The notes beneath the pieces were generated by a model that was not told the origin of the DNA, did no database searches, and was given only the letters and a program-made list of their open reading frames with translations. Made by a program: the position numbers and the translations under genes. A DNA stretch of 64,000 nucleotides from the NCBI RefSeq assembly GCF_001997345.1, contig NZ_CP019606.1:1860001-1924000 (forward strand), read 5' to 3'. Every line of letters starts with the position of its first letter. Within the stretch, counting starts at the first letter, position 1. The stretch comes from Tessaracoccus aquimaris. Lineage in GTDB: Bacteria; Actinomycetota; Actinomycetes; Propionibacteriales; Propionibacteriaceae. Positions 42,883-51,554 of the stretch are shown here, piece after piece.

Positions 42883-42898
42883 GGCTATACGTTAAACC
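42883..42898. promoter_or_regulatory. Imperfect dyad upstream of lacZ
   Basis: GGCTATACGTTAAACC is an imperfect inverted repeat around ACGT (10 of 16 positions match the reverse complement), 80 nt upstream of lacZ. A LacI-type repressor could bind it, but no regulator gene is adjacent. Confidence 0.25.
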
Positions 42899-42903
42899 AA
42901 CTC

Positions 42904-43419
42904 TCAGGTGAGCCGCTCGACGGACCCGTCCCAGCCCGCCGCCAGCCGCTCGATCAGGTCCGCGAGAGCGGGCGGGAACACCTCGACACCAGAGCGGAGC
43001 ACCGCCGGGTCGACCCAGCAGACCAGATCCATCGAGGCCCGCTCCAGTTCCGTCCAGCCCGAGTGCGCGACAGGGGGCTCCGAGCCGAGCCTCGCCAGGT
43101 AGTACTCCTCCTCCTGGCGCACGTCGCCCGCCGCGAAGTCAAGCACCGCGCTGCGGGTCGCGACCGGCCCGAGAAGGCCCTGAGGGGCAAGGTCGATGCC
43201 TGACTCCTCCCGCACCTCTCGGACGGCGGCCTCGCGGGCCGACTCTCCCGGTTCGATGCCGCCGCCAAGGGTGAACCACCAGGCGCGGCCAGGGTCGTCG
43301 ACGTCGTGGGACGTGGCGAGCAGGGCGCGGGGGCCCGGAGCGATCACGACCACGCGGGCGGCGCGGCGCCACGGCACGCCGTCCTCCCCCACCGTCCATT
43401 CCGGCCCGAGTTCCGTCAC
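42904..43419 (-). CDS. Nudix hydrolase
   Basis: 171 residues. The Nudix box begins GGGIEPGESAREAAVREVRE and continues ESGI, with the metal-binding REVREESG intact. Such enzymes hydrolyse nucleoside diphosphate derivatives; the substrate is not evident. It starts with GTG at 43419, with TAGCAT 7 nt before it, so the transcript is probably leaderless. Confidence 0.88.
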   Translation of the reverse strand: MTELGPEWTVGEDGVPWRRAARVVVIAPGPRALLATSHDVDDPGRAWWFTLGGGIEPGESAREAAVREVREESGIDLAPQGLLGPVATRSAVLDFAAGDVRQEEEYYLARLGSEPPVAHSGWTELERASMDLVCWVDPAVLRSGVEVFPPALADLIERLAAGWDGSVERLT

Positions 43420-43426
43420 GGGGCCG

Positions 43427-43453
43427 ATGCTACTCAGGGCGCGCCGCTAGGCT
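43427..43453. promoter_or_regulatory. Divergent -10 boxes for leaderless transcripts
   Basis: TAGCAT (reverse strand, plus 43427-43432) ends 7 nt before the Nudix GTG, and TAGGCT (43448-43453) ends 6 nt before the ATG at 43460. Such TANNNT boxes at this distance mark leaderless mRNAs in actinobacteria. Confidence 0.55.
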
Positions 43454-43459
43454 CCTGGC

Positions 43460-45283
43460 ATGTCCGAGCTCGCAGAGACGACGCAGTTTCTGGCCGGCCG
43501 CGAACCCTGGTCGCTGCTGCCCCCCGGCAGGGTCGCCGCCCTCGCGCGGCGCGCCTCCGGCAGCTACGTGCGGCGCGGCACCGTGATCCTGGCGGCCGGA
43601 TCGTCGCCTGAGCGGCTGCACGTGATCCGCTCGGGCGCCGTCGAGGTGCTCGACCCGGACGGCGAACTGATCACGCACGAGGAGGCCGGGGCCTGCTTCG
43701 GGCAGGCCTCGATCCTCGAGCAGCGCCCCTCGCGCTTCACCTTCACGGCCATCGAGGACACCCTGCTGTGGTCCTTCGACGCGGACGTGGTCGCCGAGCT
43801 GGTGCAGGTCCCCGAGGTGCTGCGGTTCTTCACGCAGTCGCGGCTCTCCGACGCCGTCAAGTCGTTGCCGGACGACGCCCCGGTTCTGCAGGTGCCCGTG
43901 CTGGAGATGCTGACCCGCGCCCCCGTCACGATCGACGCGTCGGCGACGGTCGGCGAGGCGGCCCGCGCCATGGACCGGGAACGGATCTCGGCCATCATCG
44001 TCACGTCGGGCGACCGGCTCGCTGGCATCCTCACCGACCGGGACCTGCGCAGGGTGGTGGCCATGGCGCAACCGGTCGACACGCCGCTCGCCGAGGTGAT
44101 GACGTCGACGCCGCACACCATCGACGCGGGCGCGCTCGCCCTGGACGCGCTGCTCAGCCTCGTCGAGAACACCATCCACCACCTGCCGGTGCTCGACGGC
44201 GAGCGGGTCGTCGGGATGGTCACCTCGGGCGACCTGATGCGGCTGGAGCGCTCCAGCCCGCTGTACCTGGCAGGCGACCTCGCCCGGCAGCACGACGTCG
44301 CGGGGCTGGCGGAGGTGATGGGCAGGATGCCGAGCCTGGTCACCCGGTTGCTGCGCCAGGACGCCACCGCCGAGGACATCACCAAGCTCGTCTCGCGCAC
44401 CACCGGCGCGCTGTGGCAGCGGATCGCGGCGCTCGCCGAGGAACGCCTCGGCCCTCCCCCTGTCCCCTACTGCTGGGTGGCGCTCGGGTCACTCGCCCGC
44501 CAGGAGCAGGCGCTCGGCTCCGACCAGGACCACGCCTTCCTCGTCTCCGACGCGGTGCTTCCCGAACACGAGCCCTACTTCGCCGAACTGGCGGAGGAGG
44601 TGACGGCCGCGCTCGAGGCGTGCGGCTTCCCGCGCTGCGACGGGGACGCGATGGCGACCAACCCGAGGTGGCGGCAGAGCGTCACCAGGTGGGGCCAGGA
44701 GTTCGGCGCCTGGCTCTCCTCGCCGACCGCCGATGCCGTGCTGAACTCGTCGATCTTCTTCGACATGCGCCCCATCCACGGCGAACAGACGCTATTCACG
44801 GCCCTGCACCGTCGCGTGCTGGCTGCCGCGCCGGGGTCGACGCGCTTCCTGGGGCACCTCGCCAGTCACGCCAACGACATCGAGGTACCCATCGGCTTCC
44901 TGCGCGGCTTCGTGGTCGAGAAGCAGGGCGAGCACCGCGACAGGCTCGACATCAAGCTGGGCGGGATCACCCCGATCGTGGACGTCGCCCGGCTGTACGC
45001 GCTGCGCTGGGGCCTTCCGCAGGTCGGGACCCGGCCGAGGTTGATCGCCGCGGCCGAGCACGGCGCCCAGGTCGCCAACCTGTTGGACGCGCACGAGTTC
45101 CTCGGCTACACGCGCCTCCGGCACCAGGGTCGCCTCGTCGCGGCGGGAGGGGAGCCCAACAACTTCATCGACCCCGACGACCTGTCCGACTTCGAGCGGC
45201 GCCACCTGCGCGAGGCGTTCGCGATCGTGCGTCGGGCCCAGCAGGGCGTCGCGGTGTCGTTCCAGACCCAGTTCATGTCATGA
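43460..45283 (+). CDS. CNB-CBS-DUF294 nucleotidyltransferase-like protein
   Basis: 607 residues in four parts. A cyclic-nucleotide-binding-type domain (about 20-125; EVLDPDGELITHEEAGACFG) is followed by two CBS domains (about 145-270; MTRAPVTIDASATVGEAARA and MTSTPHTIDAGALALDALLS), a DUF294 nucleotidyltransferase-like domain with GSLARQEQALGSDQDHA (about 345-361), and the DUF294 C-terminal domain. Proteins of this make-up are thought to respond to nucleotide or redox signals; the target is unknown. Its stop overlaps the exonuclease start (ATGA), so the two are translationally coupled. Confidence 0.9.
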   Translation: MSELAETTQFLAGREPWSLLPPGRVAALARRASGSYVRRGTVILAAGSSPERLHVIRSGAVEVLDPDGELITHEEAGACFGQASILEQRPSRFTFTAIEDTLLWSFDADVVAELVQVPEVLRFFTQSRLSDAVKSLPDDAPVLQVPVLEMLTRAPVTIDASATVGEAARAMDRERISAIIVTSGDRLAGILTDRDLRRVVAMAQPVDTPLAEVMTSTPHTIDAGALALDALLSLVENTIHHLPVLDGERVVGMVTSGDLMRLERSSPLYLAGDLARQHDVAGLAEVMGRMPSLVTRLLRQDATAEDITKLVSRTTGALWQRIAALAEERLGPPPVPYCWVALGSLARQEQALGSDQDHAFLVSDAVLPEHEPYFAELAEEVTAALEACGFPRCDGDAMATNPRWRQSVTRWGQEFGAWLSSPTADAVLNSSIFFDMRPIHGEQTLFTALHRRVLAAAPGSTRFLGHLASHANDIEVPIGFLRGFVVEKQGEHRDRLDIKLGGITPIVDVARLYALRWGLPQVGTRPRLIAAAEHGAQVANLLDAHEFLGYTRLRHQGRLVAAGGEPNNFIDPDDLSDFERRHLREAFAIVRRAQQGVAVSFQTQFMS

Positions 45284-45948
45284 GGTTCTTCCGGCGCCGC
45301 TCGAACGCCGCGCTGGCCACCAGCGTCCCCGAAGGCGGCCTGCGGCGCTTCCTCGAGGCACCCGTCGCGCCGCCCGGCACCAGGTTGGAGGATGCGCGTC
45401 TGCTCGCCGTCGACCTCGAGACAACCGGCCTGGACGCCCGCACCGACCACATCCTCTCGGTCGGGACCCTCGCCGTCGACGGGACGCGCATCCCATTCGG
45501 CACGGCGGAGAGCTACCTGGTCGACCAGGGCGTCGACGTCGGGCAGTCCGCCGTCATCCACCAACTGACCGACGACGAGGTGCGCGCGGAGGGCGTCGGG
45601 ATCGAGGAGGCGCTCGACCGGGTCTTCGGCGCGTTGGCGGGCCGGGTGCTGCTCGCGCACCACGTCGCCGTCGAGGACGGCTTCCTGCGGGCCGCGGTGC
45701 GCCGCCTCTACGGGGTCGACATCGCGATCCCCAGCATCGACACCATGGCGCTCGGCCTGCGCGCCCTCGGCGACGCGGAGGACCTGCCGCGCGACGCGGC
45801 GCGACTGTGGCGGCTGCGGGCGCGGGCGGGACTGCCGAGCTACCGCGGCCACGACGCGCTCACCGATGCCCTGGCGTGCGCGGAGTTGTACCTGGCGCTC
45901 GCCCAGGAACTGCGCCTCACGACGCTCGGCGCCGCCGCGCGGGCGTGA
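45280..45948 (+). CDS. DnaQ-like 3'-5' exonuclease
   Basis: 222 residues. All DEDDh motifs are present: Exo I D45 and E47 in AVDLETTGLD, Exo II in LLAHHVAVEDGFLRAAV, and Exo III in YRGHDALTDALACAELYLAL. It resembles PolC/DnaQ-type proofreading exonucleases but is a stand-alone protein. The ATG overlaps the stop of the DUF294 gene by 4 bp. This pairing is often seen and suggests joint function, perhaps nucleotide or RNA turnover under a CBS/cNMP-sensed signal. Confidence 0.9.
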   Translation: MRFFRRRSNAALATSVPEGGLRRFLEAPVAPPGTRLEDARLLAVDLETTGLDARTDHILSVGTLAVDGTRIPFGTAESYLVDQGVDVGQSAVIHQLTDDEVRAEGVGIEEALDRVFGALAGRVLLAHHVAVEDGFLRAAVRRLYGVDIAIPSIDTMALGLRALGDAEDLPRDAARLWRLRARAGLPSYRGHDALTDALACAELYLALAQELRLTTLGAAARA

Positions 45949-46010
45949 CCTGCGCAGGAGGGTGACCGGGCGCGCGGATACGCTTCCCGGACATCAGCCG
46001 AGGAGCACCG

Positions 46011-46859
46011 ATGACCGATCTGACGAGAAGAGCGCTGAGCCTCCCGGCGGCGCTCGGTGCCACCACCGTCGGGCTCTTGCTGGCCCTGACGGGCGGCGTC
46101 CGGGTGGCCAACCAGCACGCACGCTACGACCCGATCCCCTCGCTCGGCGACATCGCACTGCTGGTGGTCGGCCTCCTCCTGATCGTCGCCGCCGGAGCCT
46201 CGATTGCCCTCTCGCGCCTCGGGGTCGTCGTCACGGGTGGCCTGCTGCTCCTGATCGGTCTCGTCGTGATGTTCGCGCCGCTCAGTCCCGCCGGCGCCTC
46301 CACGCTGATGCGCGCCATCTTCGCGCTCGCACGGGACCCATTGGGCCCGGGTAACGGGCTCCTGATGACGGCATCGATGGGGATGGTGACGACGCTCGGG
46401 GCGCTCTTCGTCACCCTGGGGTTCATGACGCCCAGCCGACGGTCGGCCCCTGGCCGATCGACGCTGCCGTGCGCCGCTGCGGGCCTGCTTACCGTCGTGT
46501 GCGTGTGGCTGGTGTGCCACACGGGCAACGCCTTCTACCGGGAGCGCCTGGTGACGATGGGAGGGGAGGGTCTCTCGGGGTTGATCGTGCTCGCCGCCGT
46601 CGTGGCCCTGTGTGCGTCGCTGATCCCCCACCGCTGGTCCGCGGCAGGCGGATTCGTCGCCGGCGCAATCGTCGCGCTGTGCGGGTTCCTGCTCATCGCG
46701 GCCCCTGCAGCTCAGTTGGGACCGCTCTCTGCGCGGATCTTCCAGAGCATCGGCATGACGGGATCGCTGGGGATCCCCCTCGTCATCGCGGCGGCATTGA
46801 TCGGCTGTTCCCTCGGCTCCGTCCTCGGCTCCCGGCGCGCCCCACAGCACTTCGGCTGA
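46011..46859 (+). CDS. Multi-pass membrane protein, unknown
   Basis: 282 residues with about eight hydrophobic helices and short loops; not recognised. Examples are ALSLPAALGATTVGLLLALT, SLGDIALLVVGLLLIVAAGA, and VVVTGGLLLLIGLVVMFAPL. The ATG at 46011 has GAGGAGC upstream. It stands alone between the exonuclease and the helicase genes. Repeated four-helix-like spacing could reflect an internal duplication, which I cannot confirm. Confidence 0.7.
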   Translation: MTDLTRRALSLPAALGATTVGLLLALTGGVRVANQHARYDPIPSLGDIALLVVGLLLIVAAGASIALSRLGVVVTGGLLLLIGLVVMFAPLSPAGASTLMRAIFALARDPLGPGNGLLMTASMGMVTTLGALFVTLGFMTPSRRSAPGRSTLPCAAAGLLTVVCVWLVCHTGNAFYRERLVTMGGEGLSGLIVLAAVVALCASLIPHRWSAAGGFVAGAIVALCGFLLIAAPAAQLGPLSARIFQSIGMTGSLGIPLVIAAALIGCSLGSVLGSRRAPQHFG

Positions 46860-46943
46860 GCGACCCGGGCGGCCGTCCGAGTCGGTCCCACGAAATGACA
46901 TCCTTGGGATTTGACGTGGTCGGTGGCTAAAGTGACCAGCCGT

Positions 46944-48691
46944 ATGTCGTCCTCCGCTCTGGAAAACCTCTCCCCCGCATTCCCCCAACGCGCCGCGTGG
47001 GGCACCGCGTCGTCCCTGCGCGCCTGGCAGCAGGAGGCCATCAGCCAGTACGAACGCGACCAGCCCCGCGATTTCCTCTGCGTCGCGACCCCGGGCGCAG
47101 GGAAGACCACCTTCGCGCTCCGCGTCGCGCTGATGCTGCTTCAGACCCGCGAGATCAGGCGGATCGTGGTGGTGACCCCCACGGAACACCTGAAGGTGCA
47201 GTGGGCCGACGCCGCCGCCCGCGTCGGCATCCAACTCGACCCGGGAACCGGCGGATCCTCGCGCAGGGGCCGCTCCAAGGAGTACGACGGCTCGGCCGTC
47301 ACCTACGCGGGCGTCGCCGCCCGGTCCTACGTCTACGAGGCGCTGTGCGTCTCGAAGGACGTCCTGGTGATCTTCGACGAGATCCACCACGCCGGCGACT
47401 CCAAGAGCTGGGGCGAGTCGGTCACCTACGCCTTCGGCAACGCCAAACGCAGGCTCGCGCTGACGGGCACCCCGTTCCGCTCGGACGACAACCCGATCCC
47501 GTTCGTCGCCTACGACGAACTCGCGCCCGGCGTCTCGCAGTCAAGGGCCGACTACACCTACGGCTACGCCGAGGCCCTCGCCGACCACGTCGTGCGCCCG
47601 GTGCTGTTCATGAACTACGGCGGCCCGATGAGGTGGCGGACCAAGTCCGGCGAGGAACTGGCCGCCGACCTGGGCGTCCCCATGACGAAGGACCTCACCT
47701 CAGCCGCCTGGCGCACGGCCCTGGCCCCGCAGGGCGAATGGGTCTCTGCGGTGCTGCGGGCCGCCGACCGGCGCCTCACCGAGGTGCGCCGCCACGTCCC
47801 CGACGCGGGCGGCCTCGTGATCGCCACCAACCAGACGACGGCGCGCGCCTACGCGCGACTCCTCACCGAACTGACGGGCGCCAAGCCGTGCGTCGTGCTC
47901 TCCGACGACTCCAAGGCCTCCGCACGGATCGACCAGTTCTCGGCCTCGGAGGAGCGCTGGATGGTGGCGGTCCGGATGGTCTCCGAGGGGGTCGACGTGC
48001 CCCGGCTCGCCGTCGGGGTGTACGCGACGGCGACCTCCACCCCCTGTTCTTCGCGCAGGCGGTCGGCCGCTTCGTGCGCAGCCGCCGCAGGGGCGAGGTC
48101 GCGACGGTGTTCCTCCCCACGGTTCCCGTGCTGCTCGCGCACGCCGCGACGCTGGAGAAGCAGCGCGACCACGTGCTCGGCAAGCCGAAGAACCCCGACG
48201 ACATCTGGGCCGAGACCGAGGCGCTGATCGAGCAGGCCAACCGGGACGAGACCGCCTCCGACGACCTGTTCGGCGAGTACGAGGCCCTCGAGTCTCAGGC
48301 CACCTTTGATCACGTCCTGTTCGACTCGCAGGCCTTCGGGATGCACGCAGAGCCGAGTTCGCAGGACGAGTCGGACTATCTCGGCCTCCCCGGCCTTCTC
48401 GAGCCGGCCCAGGTGAGCGTGCTGCTCGCCGAACGGCAGCGCCGCCAGTTGCGCCGCCGGGAGCGCGACGACGGCAAGGCCGAGCCGGAGGTCGCGCTGC
48501 ACAGGGCGCTCGAGTCGAAGCGCAAGGAACTCAACTCGCTCGTGGCGCAGTACGCCAGGATCAAGGGCATCCCGCACAGCCACGTGCACGCCGACCTGCG
48601 CCGGGAATGCGGCGGCCCGAAGCTGGCGCAGGCCAGCCAGAAGGAAGTCGACGAGCGGGTCAAGGCGATCCGCGGCTGGATGCGCAGCTAG
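46944..48691 (+). CDS. SF2 DEAD/DEAH-type helicase, one frameshift
   Basis: About 582 residues after repair. It starts MSSSALENLSPAFPQRAAWG. The ATPase core has Walker A CVATPGAGKTTFALR, motif II VIFDEIHHAGD and motif III ALTGTPFRS. The frame then breaks; the second frame continues LFFAQAVGRFVRSRRRG (motif VI) to the stop. Adding one C to the run at 48040-48044 joins them as TSTPLFFAQAVGRF. The C-terminal ~200 residues form a charged helical region (LLAERQRRQLRRRERDDGKA). It ends 9 nt before the first member of the unknown gene family. DNA or RNA substrate is not evident. Confidence 0.88.
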
Positions 48692-48694
48692 CAT
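48689..48694 (+). promoter_or_regulatory. -10 box for family member 1
   Basis: TAGCAT ends 6 nt before the ATG at 48701, overlapping the helicase stop codon. It would give the first family pair its own leaderless transcript. Confidence 0.45.
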
Positions 48695-48700
48695 CGCCCC

Positions 48701-49701
48701 ATGTCACACCTGCCCTCCGTCCCGCTCGATGAGCCGGTGGCGTCGTTGGTGGGGCAGCCCATCGCGGTGAACGGCACCGGGCCCGACGGCCGCGGCACCC
48801 TCGCCTACGTCTCCCTCGCGCGTTCCCGCGGCGCGGTCCGCGCCACGATCAGCGACACCGCCACCAGGGTGGAGATGCCGGGCATCGTCGCGGTGAGGGT
48901 GAAGGGCGACCTCACGCTGCGCGAGGTGCTGCTGGCGCACACGGGCATCGCGGCGACCAGCGCCGGGCGACTCGCGGGCATCCGGTGGCCCATCGGCAGC
49001 CGCCCGTTCATGACGACCACCAGTTGGCTCGTCACCCTGCTTGCCGTGTCGATCGTGTTGTTCCTGCGCGACTGGGCCGCGTTCGCCGCGGCGCTGCTGG
49101 CGGCTGTCGTGTACGCGGGGGTGCGACTGCTGCGCGGCGCGGCGAGCGCCACCGCCGGCCTGCCCGCCGTCGCCTTGGACGCCGAGCGTCGCGACCTGCT
49201 GCCCAGCCAGGTGCGCCCCCAGATCGCGCCCCCAGATGTGGACGGGGGCCAGATCGTCTCGGCGTCCGACCGGGTCCGGCTCGTCCGCGGCAGCTACGAG
49301 CGGCTGCGCGACGACATCGCCTACCGGATCGAGAACTCGGCCCTCTTCGACGCCGCCTTCCCCGCCACGGAGCGCCTCGAGGTCGCGCTGCTCGGCTGGA
49401 ACCCGAACTCCCCCTCAGCGGACTCGCTCGCCGACGAGGTGGAGCGCTCCTTCGCCGAGGCGCGCGAGCAGGCGGAGGCGCTCGGCTTCGACCACCTCCC
49501 GGAGACGGCGCGCGGCACGGCCCGCCGGGCGCACACGCTTGCCCGGACGGCGCTCGCGGCGGGCACACCCGCCGAACGCGTCGCCGCAGGACGCAAGGTC
49601 GCCGACCTGCTCGGTTCGCTGGCCCTCTACTACCTTCCGAGCGTCGACCCGGAGACCCCGGGTTGATCGCGCCGCCTCGCCAGATCGAGCCCCGCAGATG
49701 A
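48701..49701 (+). CDS. YRIEN-family member 1, membrane type, one frameshift
   Basis: About 333 residues after repair; not recognised. Residues 1-80 form a beta-rich domain (PVASLVGQPIAVNGTGPDGR, LTLREVLLAHTG), then two membrane helices (about 107-148), a linker, and the shared helical C-terminal domain: YERLRDDIAYRIENSALFDA, HLPETARGTARRAHTLART, LLGSLALYYLPS. As given, the frame stops at 49666, but adding one C to the run at 49656-49659 restores the ending PGLIAPPRQIEPRR, which matches members 3 and 8, and moves the stop to 49701. That stop overlaps the ATG of member 2 (ATGA). Confidence 0.8.
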
Positions 49702-50528
49702 ACCCCGCCCTGCCTGTCGACGGCTTGCGGCCGATCGGCCTTGACGCCGCCGTCGGCGACATCCTCGGCGGGCTTCTGCTCGGGGTGAGCGACGCCGACG
49801 ACCTGCTGGTCGCCGCGCTGCAGCGCCAAGAGGTGCTCATCTTCGGCGCCCGGGAACATCGCGTCGTATCGATCACCTGGCGCGACTCCGGGCCCATCCC
49901 GCGGCGCAGGAGCCGCCGCGTCCCGGAGTTCGCGACCGTCGCCTCGTTGGGCCTGCAACGCGACCTGCGGCTGACACGGGCCTACCTGGCCGACGTGTGG
50001 GCGTGGGGCATCCGCGGCCCGCGGTTCGAGGTCGCCGGGCAACGGCTCTCCCCCGGCCAGGTCGCGGCGCTGCTGCCCCCGGCCGACGCCGCCCGCGATG
50101 CCGCCCTTGCCAGGGTCGCCGACGTCCGCGCCGTCTACGGCCGGATGCTCACCGACGTCGCCTACCGGATCGAGAACTCGGCCCTGTTCGACGGGGCCGT
50201 CCCGCTCACCGCGCGGTTCGAGGCCGCGCTGGCCGCCTGGGCGGAGGTGAGCGATGACACGCCAGAGGCTGACGTCGTCACGGCGGCCTCGCTGGTGCGC
50301 GTCACGTTCGACGCGGCCCGCGCCAACGCCGAGACACTCGGGTTGGCGCACCTGCCCGCAACGGCCCGCGACGCCGCGCGCAGGGCGGCGGGAGCGGCAC
50401 GCCTCGCGACCGACGGTGCGACCGAGGCGGAGCGGGCCGCGGCCCAGGACCAGGTCGTGCGGATCCTCGGCTCGCTGTCGCTCTACTACCTCCCGGATCT
50501 CGGGCGTCCCGGGCTCGGGCGTGCCTGA
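49698..50528 (+). CDS. YRIEN-family member 2, soluble type
   Basis: 276 residues; no membrane helix and no signal peptide. The N-terminal ~130 residues (LRPIGLDAAVGDILGGLLLG, VSITWRDSGPIPRRRSRRVP) resemble member 4 only. The C-terminal domain is the family core: VYGRMLTDVAYRIENSALFD, TLGLAHLPATARDAARRAAG, ILGSLSLYYLPD. Its start overlaps the repaired stop of member 1 by 4 bp, so a 1:1 coupled product is likely. Function unknown. Confidence 0.8.
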   Translation: MNPALPVDGLRPIGLDAAVGDILGGLLLGVSDADDLLVAALQRQEVLIFGAREHRVVSITWRDSGPIPRRRSRRVPEFATVASLGLQRDLRLTRAYLADVWAWGIRGPRFEVAGQRLSPGQVAALLPPADAARDAALARVADVRAVYGRMLTDVAYRIENSALFDGAVPLTARFEAALAAWAEVSDDTPEADVVTAASLVRVTFDAARANAETLGLAHLPATARDAARRAAGAARLATDGATEAERAAAQDQVVRILGSLSLYYLPDLGRPGLGRA

Positions 50529-50537
50529 CCCGACGGG

Positions 50538-50543
50538 TAGCCT
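50538..50543 (+). promoter_or_regulatory. -10 box for family member 3
   Basis: TAGCCT ends 6 nt before the ATG at 50550, in the 21-bp gap after member 2. It suggests a separate leaderless transcript for members 3 and 4. Confidence 0.45.
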
Positions 50544-50549
50544 CGAGGA

Positions 50550-51554
50550 ATGGAGTCCTGGCCGCGCGTCGCGTTGAACGCACCCGTCGGGTCGCTCGTG
50601 GGCAAGAAGGTCGCCGTGGGCGGGCTCGGCCCCGACGGGACGAGCACCGTCGTCTATGCGCACCTGCTGCGCCGCCCGCACGGAGTCAAGGTTGCCATCA
50701 CCGACACCACCAAGCGCTCGACCGTCGCGGGGGCCGCGTCGCCCACCGTCGAGCCGGGCATGACGCTCGGCGAGGTGGTCCTCGCCCACGCGGACGTCCG
50801 GCCATGGACCGCCGCGGAGGTTCCCGGCCTGAAGTGGAAGTTCGGTGCCCACCCCCAATGGAACTTCGTCTGGGTGCTGCTGATCGTCGCGGCACTCGTG
50901 GCGGCCGTCGTCTCGCGGCAGTTCGTCTTCGCGCAGTGGACCTTCCCGCTGATCGCGGGCTTCGTCGGCCTCAAGCTTCAAGGCCGCAAGAAGCGCGACC
51001 GCAAGGCAGTCGGCCAGGCATACGTCGTCGAGGGCGGGCGAACCATCCCGCCCGCCGAGGTGTTCGCGATGCTGCCGCCCTCGGCCGTTGACCCGGACGC
51101 CGAGAGCCTGACGCCGACCGACCGGGTGACCCTGGTGAGGGAGGCCTACGGCAAGCTCAGGACGGATGTCGCGTACCGGATCGAGAACTCGGCCCTGTTC
51201 GACGGGGCCTCCCCCGCGACGCAGCGCTTCGAGATTGCGCTGATCGCCTGGGATCCCGATAGCCCCGACGCCTCAAGCCTCGCCACGGAGGTCGAGGAGT
51301 CCTTCGACGCGGCGCGTGAGGCCGCGGAGGCGGAGGGCTTCGCGCACCTGCCGGAGACGGCGCAGGACACGGCCCGCCGCGCGCACGGCGCCACCGCGAT
51401 GGCGATGGCGGCGACCAACCCCGCCGAGCGCCTGGCCGCCGCGACCAAGGCGGCCGATCTGCTGCGTTCGCTCGCGCTGTACTACCTGCCGAGCCTCGAC
51501 CCGGCCGCCCCGCAACTGCTGGCCGCCCCCAAGGAAATCGAGCCCGCGCCGTGA
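50550..51554 (+). CDS. YRIEN-family member 3, membrane type
   Basis: 334 residues, unbroken, so it shows the full membrane-type layout. The N-terminal domain is VALNAPVGSLVGKKVAVGGL and GPDGTSTVVYAHLLRRPHGV. Two membrane helices lie at about 104-120 and 127-143 (FVWVLLIVAALVAAVV, WTFPLIAGFVGL), then a basic stretch (GRKKRDRKA). The core reads YGKLRTDVAYRIENSALFDG, GFAHLPETAQDTARRAHGAT, LLRSLALYYLPSLD, ending LLAAPKEIEPAP. It is the closest relative of member 1. Its TGA overlaps the GTG start of member 4. Confidence 0.82.
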   Translation: MESWPRVALNAPVGSLVGKKVAVGGLGPDGTSTVVYAHLLRRPHGVKVAITDTTKRSTVAGAASPTVEPGMTLGEVVLAHADVRPWTAAEVPGLKWKFGAHPQWNFVWVLLIVAALVAAVVSRQFVFAQWTFPLIAGFVGLKLQGRKKRDRKAVGQAYVVEGGRTIPPAEVFAMLPPSAVDPDAESLTPTDRVTLVREAYGKLRTDVAYRIENSALFDGASPATQRFEIALIAWDPDSPDASSLATEVEESFDAAREAAEAEGFAHLPETAQDTARRAHGATAMAMAATNPAERLAAATKAADLLRSLALYYLPSLDPAAPQLLAAPKEIEPAP

